64,000 bases of DNA from Semisulcospira habei (Eukaryota > Mollusca > Gastropoda > Semisulcospiridae). The notes under the pieces were generated by a model. That model was not told the DNA's origin. It did no database searches and worked only from the letters and a program-made list of their open reading frames with translations. Positions 33,585 to 44,198 of the stretch are shown here, one piece after another. Numbering within the stretch: position 1 is the stretch's first letter; each line of letters opens with the position of its first letter. The DNA lies in NCBI GenBank assembly GCA_036245525.1, contig BTPG01000001.1, forward strand, positions 179,454,749 through 179,518,748, in the 5' to 3' direction. A program made the position numbers and the translations under genes.

Positions 33585-34372
33585 GTTGAGACTCGTGACA
33601 CTTATTTCAGCTACCTTTTGGAAAGTTCACACAGGTTGTGAATCAGTTATGCGCATGAGGCGTACAGATGTGACTTTGCCATTGTTGTTTGTTCTTTGCG
33701 GTTTACACAGTTTTTGTCGCATTTATTTTGAAAGTAATAATCTGCCCCTGCATTTCATTCACGCAAAGTGAAATTGTCATGCTGCCGAACAACACAGTAA
33801 TAATCATGTATTTCATTTCAGGCTAATACTGCTGTTGACCTCTCGCTGTGGAGTCTCAGTACTTTCACCCAGAGTACATACTTGCAAACAAGCGCAGAAG
33901 TATGACGTCTACACCAACTGACCAAGGTCACACTCACAGCGCAAGTGAAGTGAGGAAAGGTGACACTTATTCTCCTGGACTCAAGGTAAATCATACCAGT
34001 AGATCTGTGATGAGAATCAGGTGCAGAACACAACACAACTATGGTGTGAATGAACACATCATACTGTAATGCCTTCTTTCATTGGCTCATGTGCGAAGCA
34101 AGTGTAGCTATGGGCATGGCTATGTCTCTCTGGGACTTCGCACATTTGGTCCCACGACGTCTGCAGCTGCCGCATGGTGAAAGGCTTTGAGATCGTTCGG
34201 CACTTGTTCTCTCGAGTCCAAGGAGACCTGCAGTGCAGGTCCTCAGACAAGCCCACCAGACTAGTGCTTCGGAATCAACCACGTCAACGTAGCCGAAGGA
34301 TACTTTGTGGCAAGACCTTTCTTACTCTTAGCCTACCAGTTTGAGTTCAGGCCAAGGGTCATGAGAAATCAA

Positions 34373-34450
34373 GAAATAGGTAAAAAAAAAATAAAGACAT
34401 ATTTTGACAAAAGATATTTTTTCTCCAATACTATTCACAACTGTACATAA
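34373..34450 (-). repeat. 165-bp-unit repeat, minus-strand fragment
   Basis: The reverse complement matches the 'GTGAATAGTATT...GAAAAAA...TTTTGTCAAAATAT' part of the unit. A short remnant inside the duplicated region. Confidence 0.6.
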
Positions 34451-34655
34451 GCCAGCCCTTTACTTATGCTTAGACGCATGGCACTTAAATTTCAGTCACC
34501 TTTTGGAAAGGTCACACAGTTCAGATTAAGAAAATGATCAGTTTTAAATGCACACGAGCGATCCAGGCTTCACCATTCTTGTTTGTGGTGTTCACAGTTT
34601 ATTTCACATTAGTTTGAAGGTAGTAATGTGTAAACTAAATGTAGGGACGAATTGG

Positions 34656-34687
34656 GGGGGGGGGGGGGCTCCCCCCCCCCCCCCCCC
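34656..34687. repeat. Adjacent poly-G and poly-C tracts
   Basis: A run of about 13 G, then CT, then about 16 C. It could fold into a near-perfect hairpin or quadruplex structures. Runs like this are also common assembly trouble spots. Confidence 0.8.
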
Positions 34688-35625
34688 ACCGGCCCCGAAT
34701 TGTGCATGGCCCCACGAGCTCCTTAGCATCCGCGTTATCGCGGAATTGTTTATATTACAGCATTCTAAATGAACTTTAGAATTTTTTAGTGTGTGTACGG
34801 GTCCCGCATTTTTTGGGAAACAATAGGCGCACAGGCCTCTTTTCGTGTTTGTCCTTGCTAAACTACAACATTCTCAGAGAGAAAAAGAGAGATGAAATGA
34901 AACTTTATATTAAGAGAGAGAGAAAACAACAGCCTAGTGATAATAATGTGTAAAATGGTTATAACTAAATAGTGTATACACGGCCAAGTGAAGACACAGT
35001 CGTACTATCCATGAACTGAAAAACTCGAAAAGCTTTTGGTCAGGGAGTCGCAGGAGCAAAAAAGGAGGGGAGGAAATACGGTCCCGGCTGGTTTGATATG
35101 TGCCAGATATCTCTCACGACAGCTTGATGATAACTGACTCGCACTCATACTTGCCGGAATTCAGGGACTTTTTTTTTCTCTGTCCGTTGAGTTATAGACT
35201 GTATAACAAAGTCCCTGTTTGTGGAGTTTGGAACCGACCCACCCTGAAATAAGATCAGAAGTGAAATTGCCATGCTGCCGAATAACACGATAATAAACAT
35301 GTATTTCATTTCAGGTCAGTGCTGCTGTTGACGTCTCACTGCAGAGTCACGCCCAGAGGGTATACTTGCAAACAAGCACAGAAGTATGATGCCTACACCA
35401 AGAAGAGGCAAGAGCTAGTCAGGTCATGTTTGCTCAAAGGAGAAGGCCACAGCTAAAAGCAGGCAATTCCAGTTCCAGCGGATCAACTAAAGTGAGAGAA
35501 GGCACCACTTATTGTCCTGGACTCGAGGTAAAGCATACCGATTGATTTGTGAATAGAATCAGGTTCATAACAAAACACAACTGGTTGGGATAAACACATC
35601 ACACTGTAATGCTTTCTTTTATGTT

Positions 35626-35959
35626 GAAGATGGTGTAGTAGTAGTACCAGCATTCTCAACAACACCGAATGCTAAAATCACTTGCTGTCAACAAGTGGCA
35701 CCATATTGCATTTGATTTAAAAACTAGAGGGTTGGGCAAGTCTCTAAATACTGTCGTTTTCTTTAATAAGCACTTAGTGCATACAAAAAGACTAGAAATA
35801 TCTGAATACTACCCATTTGGTCCAGTGTGTGCTGTTGCTAAACAGCAATGCATTGTGTCCTGTTTGAGACAATTTCTGCAAGTTACACTTTGAATATTGA
35901 TGCTGATTCTAGATATATGTATACACCCTTTGTGGTCATTTCAAGCTCAATGGCGTCTA
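35626..35959. other. Unassigned DNA in the TTAA block
   Basis: A 74-codon frame at 35669-35893 shows no recognised similarity. No repeat recognised. Confidence 0.3.
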
Positions 35960-36480
35960 ATTTTTGGCGCAAGTGTGATAGCAAAAGTAAGTGTTTGTAA
36001 TGGGTCGTCCGTCAACTGTCTGTTACCTGTGGGCAACTTTAACATTGGCATTTCCTCGAAGACTATGCAAGCCTCAGACTTCAAACTTGGCACAAGGGTA
36101 CTTTGTGGTAAAATAATTCTAAACATACCAATTTCTGTGACCTTTCAAAGGTCATCTCAAGTAGTATTTTCAACTTCAAACTCAAACTTGCTATGGAGAT
36201 ACCACATGATAAGGGTGACAAAAGTTAGTTTCGGGTAGAGTTGTAGTTTTTATCAATGTTTTTGCAAACTTTTCAATAAAATTTGGCATGATGATAACAC
36301 TTTTCTGTGCTACTAATGTAATCAGCCCCTCACAAAGGTCAAGGGTCACAGAGGGTTGACAAATGTGTGAAAAATGAAGGGATTTGGAAAAATACTCAGG
36401 TTTCACTGACAAAATCCAGCCCTATACTTATGTTTAGACATTTTCAGAGACCTGTTGGAGGAGTCAAGCCAAGGTAAAAA
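35960..36480 (-). repeat. 165-bp-unit repeat, minus-strand copy
   Basis: The reverse complement contains the unit landmarks and right-arm pieces (ATGCCAACGTTAAAG region, CCAAGTTTGAAG, TAGAAAGGTC). It carries the DR1-type 13-mer on the minus strand at 36336-36348. Confidence 0.7.
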
Positions 36481-37169
36481 AGGACAGACATATTATGTGG
36501 ATTGGTCATACACGTGAACCATAAGGACATTGCCTTTCTTGTTCATGTTCTGACTACTGTCATATTATGCATGTATGTACTTTGTATAAATACTTGCAAA
36601 TATGCACGCAATATGTGCATGTCAGAACTTTTTTTGATACAAAATTATCTTTTGCAGGTTGCGAAAGATGAGGGAATAAGAGTTCAGCGGGTAAATCTCT
36701 CCGCGATGGCCAACCGACGAGAAGGCAAAGGCAGTGAACTGATTGTCCTGTGTAGGAGGGCAGACGTCCTGTTATTTTGATGTCCATCCACCAGGCTGGC
36801 CACTATGTCAAGGTTTTGGACAGTCACATCATTCGCAATGCAGCAAAAGCCTGTGCCTTACTGCCTGAGCTGGTGCATAGCCATATATTAGGAGCAGGGC
36901 AAGCAGGCTTTAGGCCTGGCTATTCAACTGCAGACACAACAGCAGTGGGGCAGTGACAACAAAGTGACAATGACAAAACTCGAGAAAATAGAAATAAAGA
37001 GGGAGTGTTTCCATAAGCCCGACATAGAAGCAGCGGGGCGACAAAATTGTAACGTGCAGTCGAGCAGTTCAGGGGCTATTGTACAGTGATGGGGGTGTGC
37101 TTTGTGTGTTTTCATATAACAATGTGACAAAGCGATTTGACACCCATGTTGTAATTTGTAGTGCAGTAA
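36481..37169. other. Unassigned DNA with a faint RT-like fragment
   Basis: At about 36800-36950 a plus frame reads LPELVHSHILGAGQAGFRPGYSTADT, and its GQAGFRPGYST resembles the QAGFR motif of LINE reverse transcriptases. It is short, unsupported by other motifs and ends in a stop. No gene is called. Confidence 0.3.
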
Positions 37170-37500
37170 AAAGGTGAAAAATATCTGTATTTTGACCAAA
37201 AAGATGTTTTCTCAAGTATACACAACTTCAAACCCAGACTTGGTACAAGGTGGTAAGAACTTTTCATGCATACTAATTTCGTATGCATGAAAGGTCAGAA
37301 AGGTCAAGGGTCACAAGAAATCGGGAAATAGGTACAAGATATCCATATATTGCCCAAAGATTTTTTTTCTCAAGTATTCCTAACTGTAACCCTAAACTTG
37401 GTAAAGAGATACCTGATGGTAAGACCTTCCTATGCATATTTATTTGGATGACCCCCTCAGAAAAGTTACTTTTTGTCACTCTCCTGTCATGTCGCGATTT
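37170..37500 (-). repeat. 165-bp-unit repeat, minus-strand copy
   Basis: Two diverged units in reverse orientation (TTCAAACCCAGACTTGGTACA, ACTAATTTCGTATGCATGAA, CTTGGTAAAGAGATACCTGATGG). It holds the DR1-type motif at 37301-37313. Confidence 0.75.
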
Positions 37501-38744
37501 GGAAATGCAGCTTAATATGTATTAGTTTTTGATTATCCAAAGAAAACCCCTTTACTGACAATGTGTTCATTTTTCGAAGACATTTCATCATATGAACAGG
37601 TCTTTATTGTGACAAGTTCCTAAATGCTGGCATACATCAGTCATTCAAAATATGTACTCCACAGCTGACACTTATGGGGTAGGAAACAGTGGTACAGATA
37701 GATTTTGTGCAGCATCGGTGTGAGACAAGGAGAAAACTTATCACTGCTCCGCTTTGCATGATTCCAAATGATATACAGGGCTCATTCTGAAAATGGTCAG
37801 TGGCCTCAGAGTATAAAACCCACGGGTCCTTTCTGAAGAGGGGATGTGCGGAAATATAGAAACGTGGGGATGTATATTTATGTCATTAAACCCTCTGCTT
37901 AAAATGTTGTGCAAATGTGGACTTGCTCAATGAAAAACGCAATACTTCTCAAGAGTGAGTTGACCATGCAGTTTTTGCATTACCCTCCAGCTGTCACAGC
38001 AGATTTAAGTGGTTGTTTGATAACTGATCATAGGCATATGATATGTACTGTACTTTGTGTTTGTTTTATTTTTTCTTCCACTGTCAATCTTTGACTTTAC
38101 GCTGTGTGGCTTTACTTATCGTATCAGAATTGCTAACCACATGGTTCATTTCACAAGTTTTACAGATGTACTGTACATGACACACGCCTGCAAACAGAAT
38201 GATCTGACTATGATCCGTGTCCATTTGTGATTGCTAAGGAACATGCGTACAGTGTAGTAATAAGGATAATATTTCATTTCTGAGCACATTCATGTAAGTT
38301 CTTTTGTGATATTTTTCATGCCCCAGCGGGTCCAAAATTAAATAAAGTAAACTGATGCCAACATTGTGTACAGGGTGTTATGCAGCAATCAGTTGTGACA
38401 TGATAGCCTGCACCATGTTGAGTTTTTGGAGAGCAGCAATGGTATTGCTTGGGTTACGGGCCAGCATGGTGCAGACTCTGTTGTAGACACTTTGCCAGCG
38501 TTATATGGTCGATTTTGTATCAAGAGCAGTACAGGTATTGTTTGGTATGGATGCCTATATTATGCAGACTAGGTGACACAGTGCATTGTACCCTTGTTAT
38601 TCAGTTGTTATGGTATTTTGTGTTGACATCAGCATTGTGCAGTGCAAGTTATGGGGCTTGAGACTGCATTTCACTTTGTTGTGCTGCAATTGGACACAGT
38701 GTGGTACTGGTAACAGTATTGTTTGATTTTCATGCCAACATTGT
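37501..38744. other. Unassigned DNA in the TTAA block
   Basis: No gene recognised. 38340-38740 has loosely repeated phrases (GGTATTGTTTGGTATGGAT, ATGCCAACATTGTG, GTGCAGTGCA) suggesting a degenerate minisatellite that continues right of the LINE tail at about 40096. Confidence 0.35.
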
Positions 38745-40095
38745 GCACAGTATCTCTCTCATCCCTTAGGTCCACTTCCATAGGCGCCCCTCAAGGTACA
38801 GTTCTCTCCCCTGTGCTGTTCACACTGTACACTAACGATTGTAGTGGCACGGACTCTACCCTTCTTATAAAATACTCGGATGACACTGCTTTAGAAGATC
38901 TCTCCAATAATGATGCGACTTACTTTGCAGAAGTAGAACGTTTTAGTGTTTGGTGTAAAGATAATTTTCTAGACCTAAATGTGAGTAAGACCAAGGAACT
39001 ACTGATAGACTTTCGAAGAAACCCTGCCCCTGTCCCTGTTCTGATGATCGATGATGTGTCTGTTGAGCGTGTGACTGAGTATAAGTATCTTGGAACAGTC
39101 ATAGATGATAAGTTGTCCTTTAACGCAAACACCTCCCTCATACAAAAGAAATGTCAGTCACGCATCTACTGCCTCCAGAAACTCAGGAAGCTGAATGTGA
39201 ACCCCTCTGTCCTTCAAACTTTTTACTGCTCTTTTATTGAGTCTGTCATCACTTTCGGTTCTGTGTGCTGGTATGGAGGTCTGAGTGTGAAGAACAAGAA
39301 CACCTTGGCACGAATGGTAAACATCTGCAGCAAAGTGACTGGCAGTAAGCAAGCCAGTGTGGAGTCCCTGTATGAACAGCGTGTGGTGAGAAAGGGTAGG
39401 CGGATAGCTTCAGACAAATCCCATGTCCTTGCCCACCTCTATGAACTCCTCCCCTCTGGCCGCAGACTCCGCACGCACAAAGCTAGAACACTTAGACTAC
39501 AGCACAGTTTCATCCCCAAATCCATCACTCTAAGCAATCTGTAGGTACATCCACGCATACCTAAACCTAACTCCTCCCCCTATCCCCCTTTACCTGTGCA
39601 ATCAGTAGGAAGGGAGCTTGTTGATTTTAGAGAAGTGATTATATTGTGTTTCATTTGGTGGTGAACATGGACATACTGGGATTGTTGTTACTGAGTGTTT
39701 ACCCACTAATTATTTTACTATGGTAGACTTTAATTATGCAGCTTGTGTAATAATGTGTAATAATGTACTGAGATGTTTGTATAATAAGTAGTGAGGGTTA
39801 GGACTAGGTTGAAACACGCGTATTATGCCATGCATATGTAGAGGTGGGTGTGAATGTACAAGTGCCGCTCAGTTCAGTCCATAAAAGATGTTTGTGTGAG
39901 ATGTGTAAGAGTTATGTGTAAAGATTTTGTAGTGTTTACTTTATATCCATTTGGAATTTGTAGCTGTGCAAGTGCAGGGAGAAAATGTTCATAATTATGC
40001 TATAATGTTTTTATGTCTTGTTTGTACTATTTGTTATAAATGTACCACAAGCGAATTTCTCTTTTCGAGATAATAAAGTACTCTTATTCTTAATG
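38745..40095 (+). mobile_element. 5'-truncated Rex1/CR1-like LINE
   Basis: Begins abruptly in the reverse transcriptase (GAPQGTVLSPVLF, motif B) and continues through motif C (YSDD) and the thumb, with the family's C-terminal PSGRRLRTHKART...HSFIPKSI, to a stop at 39542-39544. The 3' untranslated part ends in AGCGAATTTCTCTTTTCGAGATAATAAAGTA and TATTCTTA, the terminus style of Rex1/CR1-like elements. The remaining 262 or so codons are open; nothing upstream of motif B remains. Confidence 0.85.
38757..39544 (+). pseudogene. Reverse transcriptase C-terminal remnant, Rex1/CR1-like
   Basis: Would be the second half of the reverse transcriptase palm plus thumb. Motif B APQGTVLSPVLFTLYTND and motif C LIKYSDDTAL are intact. 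Endonuclease, fingers and motif A are missing because of 5' truncation, so there is no start codon of its own. The open frame suggests fairly recent insertion. Confidence 0.8.
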
Positions 40096-41009
40096 TAGTT
40101 TGGTACTGCATTTCACTGTTATTATGTTGTGGGATGTGCAATGTTGAATTATATCAGGACTACAGTGATGGTACATGGTCTCTCTCTCTCTCCCCCTCCC
40201 TCTCTCTATATAGTATATGAGCAAAATAATATATGTAGTGGAAGGCTCTAAATGATAAGTCTGTCATTCCTTCTCTCCTATCCCCCTTCTTTTATATACT
40301 GTGCAGTTGGCTCCCAAATAAATACCTCATGAGCAAGTGGTTGCCGGTGTCGGTCTCCGTTGGCATGCATACAACTAAAAATGACATCAGCTCCACTTTT
40401 CTCCCAAATAGCTTGTATACAGTCAGCACTTTGTCAATGTAAATGTGAATAATGTTACATGTAGTTGAAATATGTTCTGCAGTAAAGCTGTATTTTGAGG
40501 GGGAGCTGGGTGGCTCGGTGGTAGTGTAGTGTTTTTGTTTCCTTATAATTTGTAACCAAAAACTGCTGGGAAACTGAGATTCAGCTAGAGAGATAGGTAC
40601 ATCCACTACCAATCTGTTTACAAACATCTTTCAACCAGAGATGTTCATCGACCTGCTTTCACGGAGACACCAAAGGAGCATGTAGCATTTCTTGCAGCAG
40701 GTATATTAAAACAAATTCACATCAATTAATATTTGTAGATGATGCCAGTAAAAATTATAAAAAAAAACTGTCTGTGACAACACTCTTTGGTGTGCTTTTT
40801 CATCAGTAAAGCTGTGAATGACTGAATGAATGTAAACATGCTCACACAATGCCTGGCTGAAAAAAATGAATGAACAAATGTACCGAGGTAACCAGTGTGC
40901 ATTTTTATCCAAAACTGAATCCGGTTGTTTGGTTTATGGTTTAACATTCACATTACCACAGTGATGATAATCGCATATTTAAAAAATAAAAATAAAAAAA
41001 TAATGCGTT

Positions 41010-41010
<1 letters not shown>
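40096..41010. other. Unassigned DNA in the TTAA block
   Basis: Contains a short (CT)n stretch near 40183-40207. Minus-strand frames of 66-111 codons show no domain. No repeat recognised. Confidence 0.3.
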
Positions 41011-41061
<51 letters not shown>

Positions 41062-41196
41062 TAGCGAAGTAGAAACTGTATGGGTTTCAAATGTGAGCAG
41101 GAAAAAAAAAATATCGCCATCTACGGGACTCGAACCCTGGTCACTGCGTGGCAAAGAAAAGTACCTTACCACTGCACTAACTAAATTACTAAGAAA
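41011..41196 (-). mobile_element. tRNA-derived SINE with long poly-A tail
   Basis: On the minus strand a tRNA-like head carries a perfect A box (TAGTGCAGTGG) and B box (GGTTCGAGTCC), with a TTTGCCACGC anticodon-loop-like segment resembling glycine tRNA(GCC). A short body follows, then a poly-A of nearly 50 (the T-run at about 41011-41058). The acceptor stem does not pair well, so this is a SINE rather than a working tRNA gene. I did not find a clear target duplication. Confidence 0.7.
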
Positions 41197-41936
41197 CAGA
41201 TCGTGCATTTAATTACTTATAGATAAACGTTTTCATCCCGTATCTGCCGTTCTTGTTTGTTCCAGTTTACTGTCACAAATAGTAATCGAGGACTAGCAGT
41301 TTGGGCGTAGTTTGCAACAGTTTGGGCTTAGGTTTTCCCTTGTAAGTTTGGCATAGTCGTTTTCCCTCCGGCTACGGCGGAGATATGATCTGCCGGAAGT
41401 CAGACATCGCTTGTATCCCTTATTGAATACGCACTCGAAAACGACCCAAAGTGCCCAATTTTGTGCGGGACCCCATATTTTCTTCATAATCAATGTGATA
41501 GTTATAACATAAAGTACGACTTTATCGAATAAAAAGGGCCTGAGCAATTGCCCAACATTGCAAACACTTGTAATGTTATTGATAACATTCGGGCAATTTG
41601 CGAATTTACAACATACATTTTTTTAGATTTCACTTAGAATTCCAATTATCAGAACACACTTTTTTTTACGAGAAAATACTAACATACTTTATGAAGTGAC
41701 CGAAATGTTTCTTTATCATTTTAACACACTATTCGATAAATTTTTATTGTGTTCTGAAATCGGCTATTTTGCGTGTTTTTTCCTGTGGGGTACCTCAGAA
41801 AAACGGCTGTAACTTACAAATATGCTCGGGACCATGGGTCTTTCAGGGTGGCAATAGCCTCCAGACTCAATAAGGCTCTCAAAAAACCCTATAAGCGGCA
41901 GTTTTCAATTAAAAAATGTAGGTATAGTATACAACC
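41197..41936. other. Right part of the TTAA block
   Basis: No gene recognised. It ends with the TACAACC terminus next to TTAA. A minus frame at 41293-41547 is unremarkable. Confidence 0.35.
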
Positions 41937-42553
41937 TTAACCCACTCAGTGTTACGTGCGTCATGCATGAGTTCCTTAGAATACTGATAGCTGAAAAGTC
42001 TCTCCGATAATTGCTTGTTAAAGTTTTCAACAATAGCCTGTGATCTATGCACGCCTGGTATGCCTCACTGCACTAGCACTCCATGCTTTGCAAATAACTG
42101 ATTAACAGCGCCTTTAAATTCCCTTCCGTCATCGACTTGAACAAGCCTGGGAAACTTTAAATGGCCTCGACTATATATTTTTGTTAACGCAGTGGCCACT
42201 GTGGTAGCATTCTTGTCAGTTATGGGTTCGGCATCCTTATACCTTAAAGCTATATCGACAACAGTTAGTGCATACTTGTATCATTTCTTTCTTATTGTAT
42301 CGTGTGGTAGGAACAGGAGATCCATTTGATGGGTGTCATTAGGGATAGTGTTTACAAAATGAGGACTTGTTATTTTTCTTGGAGCAGGAAGATATATTTG
42401 CCAAATTGCTTGTTTTTGTAGCCACTGTTTTATTTGTTTGAGTGTGACATCCCCACCCACAGCAGCATGTAATTTTTCTATTGCGGTTTTTCCTTTCCAG
42501 TAACCAACAGGAGAGTAATATATTTTTGATAGTTTAGCTCCGATGTCTGTCAT
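41937..42553 (-). pseudogene. INT: Polinton integrase, catalytic core with two in-frame stops
   Basis: Retroviral-type (rve) integrase that would insert the element's ends into host DNA. ATG at 42553 (MTDIGAKLSKIYYSP). The three acidic catalytic residues are visible in HQMDLLFLP, VQVDDGREF and AIVENFNKQL. Two TGA codons interrupt the frame, at 42281-42283 and 42065-42067; both could arise from arginine codons by one change. The frame stops being integrase at the TTAA (41937-41940); the C-terminal part is at 32035-32384. The start overlaps the end of gene D by 20 bp, as expected for a compact viral operon-like layout. Confidence 0.9.
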
Positions 42554-42972
42554 TTCTTCTAGCAATAAAAACTCCTGTAAAATATACTAATGTCATTCCT
42601 ACTAGAACAAATAATATTTCTCCATTTTTTTGTTCTGGACTTGGTTGATAGTAGTCGCTAAGTTTTGGTTGTGGGATGGTCATGTCTTCTCCAGTAACAA
42701 GAAAATATTCTTTGATCGCATCGTCGACGTTTGAAAATGTATGCTGTGCATGACCTTCAAGTCTGAGTTTTTCATTGATGAAATCAAGTTTCTCAATTCT
42801 TTGCTTCTCGTAATCCTGCTGGGCTTGTGCCAGTTTTTCAGATGCCTCATTGTGGCGCTTCATTTCTTCTGCTGATTCCTCTCTACCCATTTTTGAAAAG
42901 AGATAGTTTGATCCACTAAATGCCAAATGCATTAACAACTGCACCACCAATCATAATAGCTATTGTTGCCAT
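42534..42972 (-). pseudogene. Polinton protein D, coiled-coil plus membrane anchor, frameshifted
   Basis: ATG at 42972 preceded by AATAAAAACT. A one-base change near 42915-42925 shifts the frame after about 15 codons; the rest is open to 42534. Features: short hydrophobic N-terminus (FSGSNYLFSKM), a long charged helix with KLAQAQQDYEKQRIEKLDFINEKL likely to form a coiled coil, a conserved LSDYYQPSPEQKNGE segment, then a C-terminal membrane segment (ILFVLVGMTLVYFTGVFIA) and basic tail. Related proteins occur in other animal Polintons to my recollection; role unknown, possibly virion membrane or entry related. Confidence 0.75.
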
Positions 42973-42981
42973 AGTTTTTAT

Positions 42982-43212
42982 TTACTTAGAAACATTTTCT
43001 GGAATAATTCCTTGCTTAACTAGAAAGTCTTTTGTTGCAATTGATGCTGTTACAACAGCTACTAGCTTAGCACTGTCTTCAAAGTCTAATCTACTCAAGT
43101 CTGCCGATTTCATTTTGAGAAGACTTTTTCCCAGCATAGAATAAGCAACTGTTAGCCCGCTTATTACAGCAGAGTGATAGACAAGGTTCATTATGTTCTT
43201 TGTGTCGCTCAT
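42982..43212 (-). CDS. Polinton protein C, small membrane protein
   Basis: 76 residues, intact frame; ATG at 43212 (MSDTKNIMNLVYHS) preceded by AATAAGAAA. One or two hydrophobic segments (AVISGLTVAYSMLGKSLL near the N-terminus and AKLVAVVTASIATKDFL) frame a charged middle, ending GIIPENVSK. Lies between B and D in a same-strand series with gaps of a few tens of bases. Function unknown; small hydrophobic proteins of this kind are regular members of Polinton gene sets. Confidence 0.7.
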   Translation of the reverse strand: MSDTKNIMNLVYHSAVISGLTVAYSMLGKSLLKMKSADLSRLDFEDSAKLVAVVTASIATKDFLVKQGIIPENVSK

Positions 43213-43247
43213 TTTCTTATTCCACAAAAATTAAAATAATAATTTAT

Positions 43248-43716
43248 TTACTGCATGTAAAATGGGTCCACGGCTTTGGGTGTTGCTGGTAATGTGGCAA
43301 CTACTTCTTTTATTTTTGGAGTGCTTGATTTTTTGGACACTGTTTGAGTCTGTGGTTTGTATTTTTTGTATAATTGGTAACCTACGTAACCAAATCCGAG
43401 AACAAATCCAGCAACTATATATTTTGTTGTGTCAGGTTTAGACTCAGTTGTTTGTCTCTCACTTTGTTGGGGGTGTGAGTGTGTTGGTTCTGATGGTAGT
43501 GACACTGGTGCTGTTGATGGTGTGTCAGTTACATGAGCCTTTTCTGTTAATGCTTGAAGCTGTAATTTTTTTTTTTTTTTAATTTTTTTTTTTTTGTCTG
43601 TTATATTCAGCTAATCTTTTTCCAGCCTCTATTCGACCTGGACTTTTAGTCTTAGTCACCGTTTGAACTTGTGTCAAGACAGGACTCTGATGTGGAGTCG
43701 TCTGGGTCTCGTCCAT
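43248..43716 (-). pseudogene. Polinton protein B, basic protein with membrane segment, homopolymer frameshift
   Basis: ATG at 43716 (MDETQTT), overlapping the 3' end of gene A by 65 bp in another phase; copy 2 shows the same overlap, with its B start at 63980. The N-terminal part contains SPGRIEAGKRLAEYNR, a motif I associate with small basic Polinton proteins. An A13-TT-A15 stretch (minus strand; about 43566-43595) follows, where the phase is lost; the downstream 85-odd codons are open in another phase and include the membrane segment YIVAGFVLGFGYVGYQLY. The break could be real decay or a homopolymer length error in the assembly. Confidence 0.7.
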
Positions 43717-44173
43717 TTTCTTCTAATTTAAAATTTATTTTAGAAAAATCAATATGACTACTAGTAACAAGTAAGGTTACCACAGGTGCAAGGTAATTCC
43801 CAAACTTGTAAAACATAAGGCATGCTAATTTGCCTATTGAACTTGAAACTATGGGGTTGCTTTCTAGATCATGTGAAAGGCTGTCACTATCAACAGGTAG
43901 GAAGTGACTCACAGCTTTTGTGTATAGGCAGACAAGAGATTGACTCAAATCACGTGTCATTAGTGAACTAATGTGATTTTCATATTTTGAATGTAGTTTG
44001 ATTAGCTCGTCAGTGGTGAGAGATTCTATGTCTTCTGTCATGTATTGTTTACCAAGAAAAGCTTTTGATTTTCCAGAAACAACAACAGAGAGAAGGCGTT
44101 GTTTTTTAGAGTCTAAATCTTTGTTCTCTACAGCACAGATATCGTTTAAAAGTAGCAATTCATCTTGATTCAT
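43652..44173 (-). CDS. Polinton protein A, unknown function
   Basis: 173 residues with an intact frame; ATG at 44173 (MNQDELLLLNDICAVENKD), directly after ATTATAAA. A 44-residue polar N-terminal region is followed by a mostly helical body with SLTTDELIKLHSKYE and a C-terminal hydrophobic stretch (ACLMFYKFGNYLAPVVTLLVTSSHID). Copy 2 has the same gene at 63523 with most residues conserved, especially the LPVDSDSLSHDLESNPIVSSSIGKL region. The start lies only 25 bp from the right terminal repeat, so its promoter must lie at or in that repeat. Confidence 0.8.
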   Translation of the reverse strand: MNQDELLLLNDICAVENKDLDSKKQRLLSVVVSGKSKAFLGKQYMTEDIESLTTDELIKLHSKYENHISSLMTRDLSQSLVCLYTKAVSHFLPVDSDSLSHDLESNPIVSSSIGKLACLMFYKFGNYLAPVVTLLVTSSHIDFSKINFKLEENGRDPDDSTSESCLDTSSNGD

Positions 44174-44198
44174 TTTATAATGTAATATAATATTTTTG

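Larger units (their letters stand above)
33585..35625 (+). repeat. Diverged tandem duplication with exon-like segments
   Basis: 33585-33745 resembles 34468-34628, and 33766-34090 resembles 35259-35625, in the same order. The second unit carries extra DNA between them, including a G/C homopolymer block at 34656-34687. Each copy of the second part has a stretch that looks like an exon: TTTCATTTCAG before about 33823 and 35316, and CTC(A/G)AGGTAAA after about 33985 and 35526. The presumed exon in copy 1 is open over 50 codons; copy 2 has stops. Source gene or element unknown. Confidence 0.55.
32385..41936. mobile_element. 9.55-kb TTAA-flanked insertion splitting the integrase
   Basis: Bounded by TTAA on both sides (32381-32384 and 41937-41940), with short inverted ends GGTTGTA / TACAACC that lie precisely in the integrase frame. 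TTAA duplication is typical of piggyBac-like elements, but the terminal sequence is not one I recognise and no transposase frame is visible. The block contains further insertions (a Nimb 3' stub, repeat fragments, a Rex1-like LINE tail, a tRNA-like SINE), so the original transposon was probably much smaller. Confidence 0.75.

Noticed and set aside
36800..36955. RT-like fragment GQAGFRPGYSTADT
   Set aside because: About 50 codons, a single weak motif, no flanking LINE structure.
41008..41208. Lysine-rich frame and a possible tRNA gene
   Set aside because: The lysines come from the SINE poly-A tail, and the tRNA-like head lacks a paired acceptor stem, so it is a SINE, not a functional tRNA.
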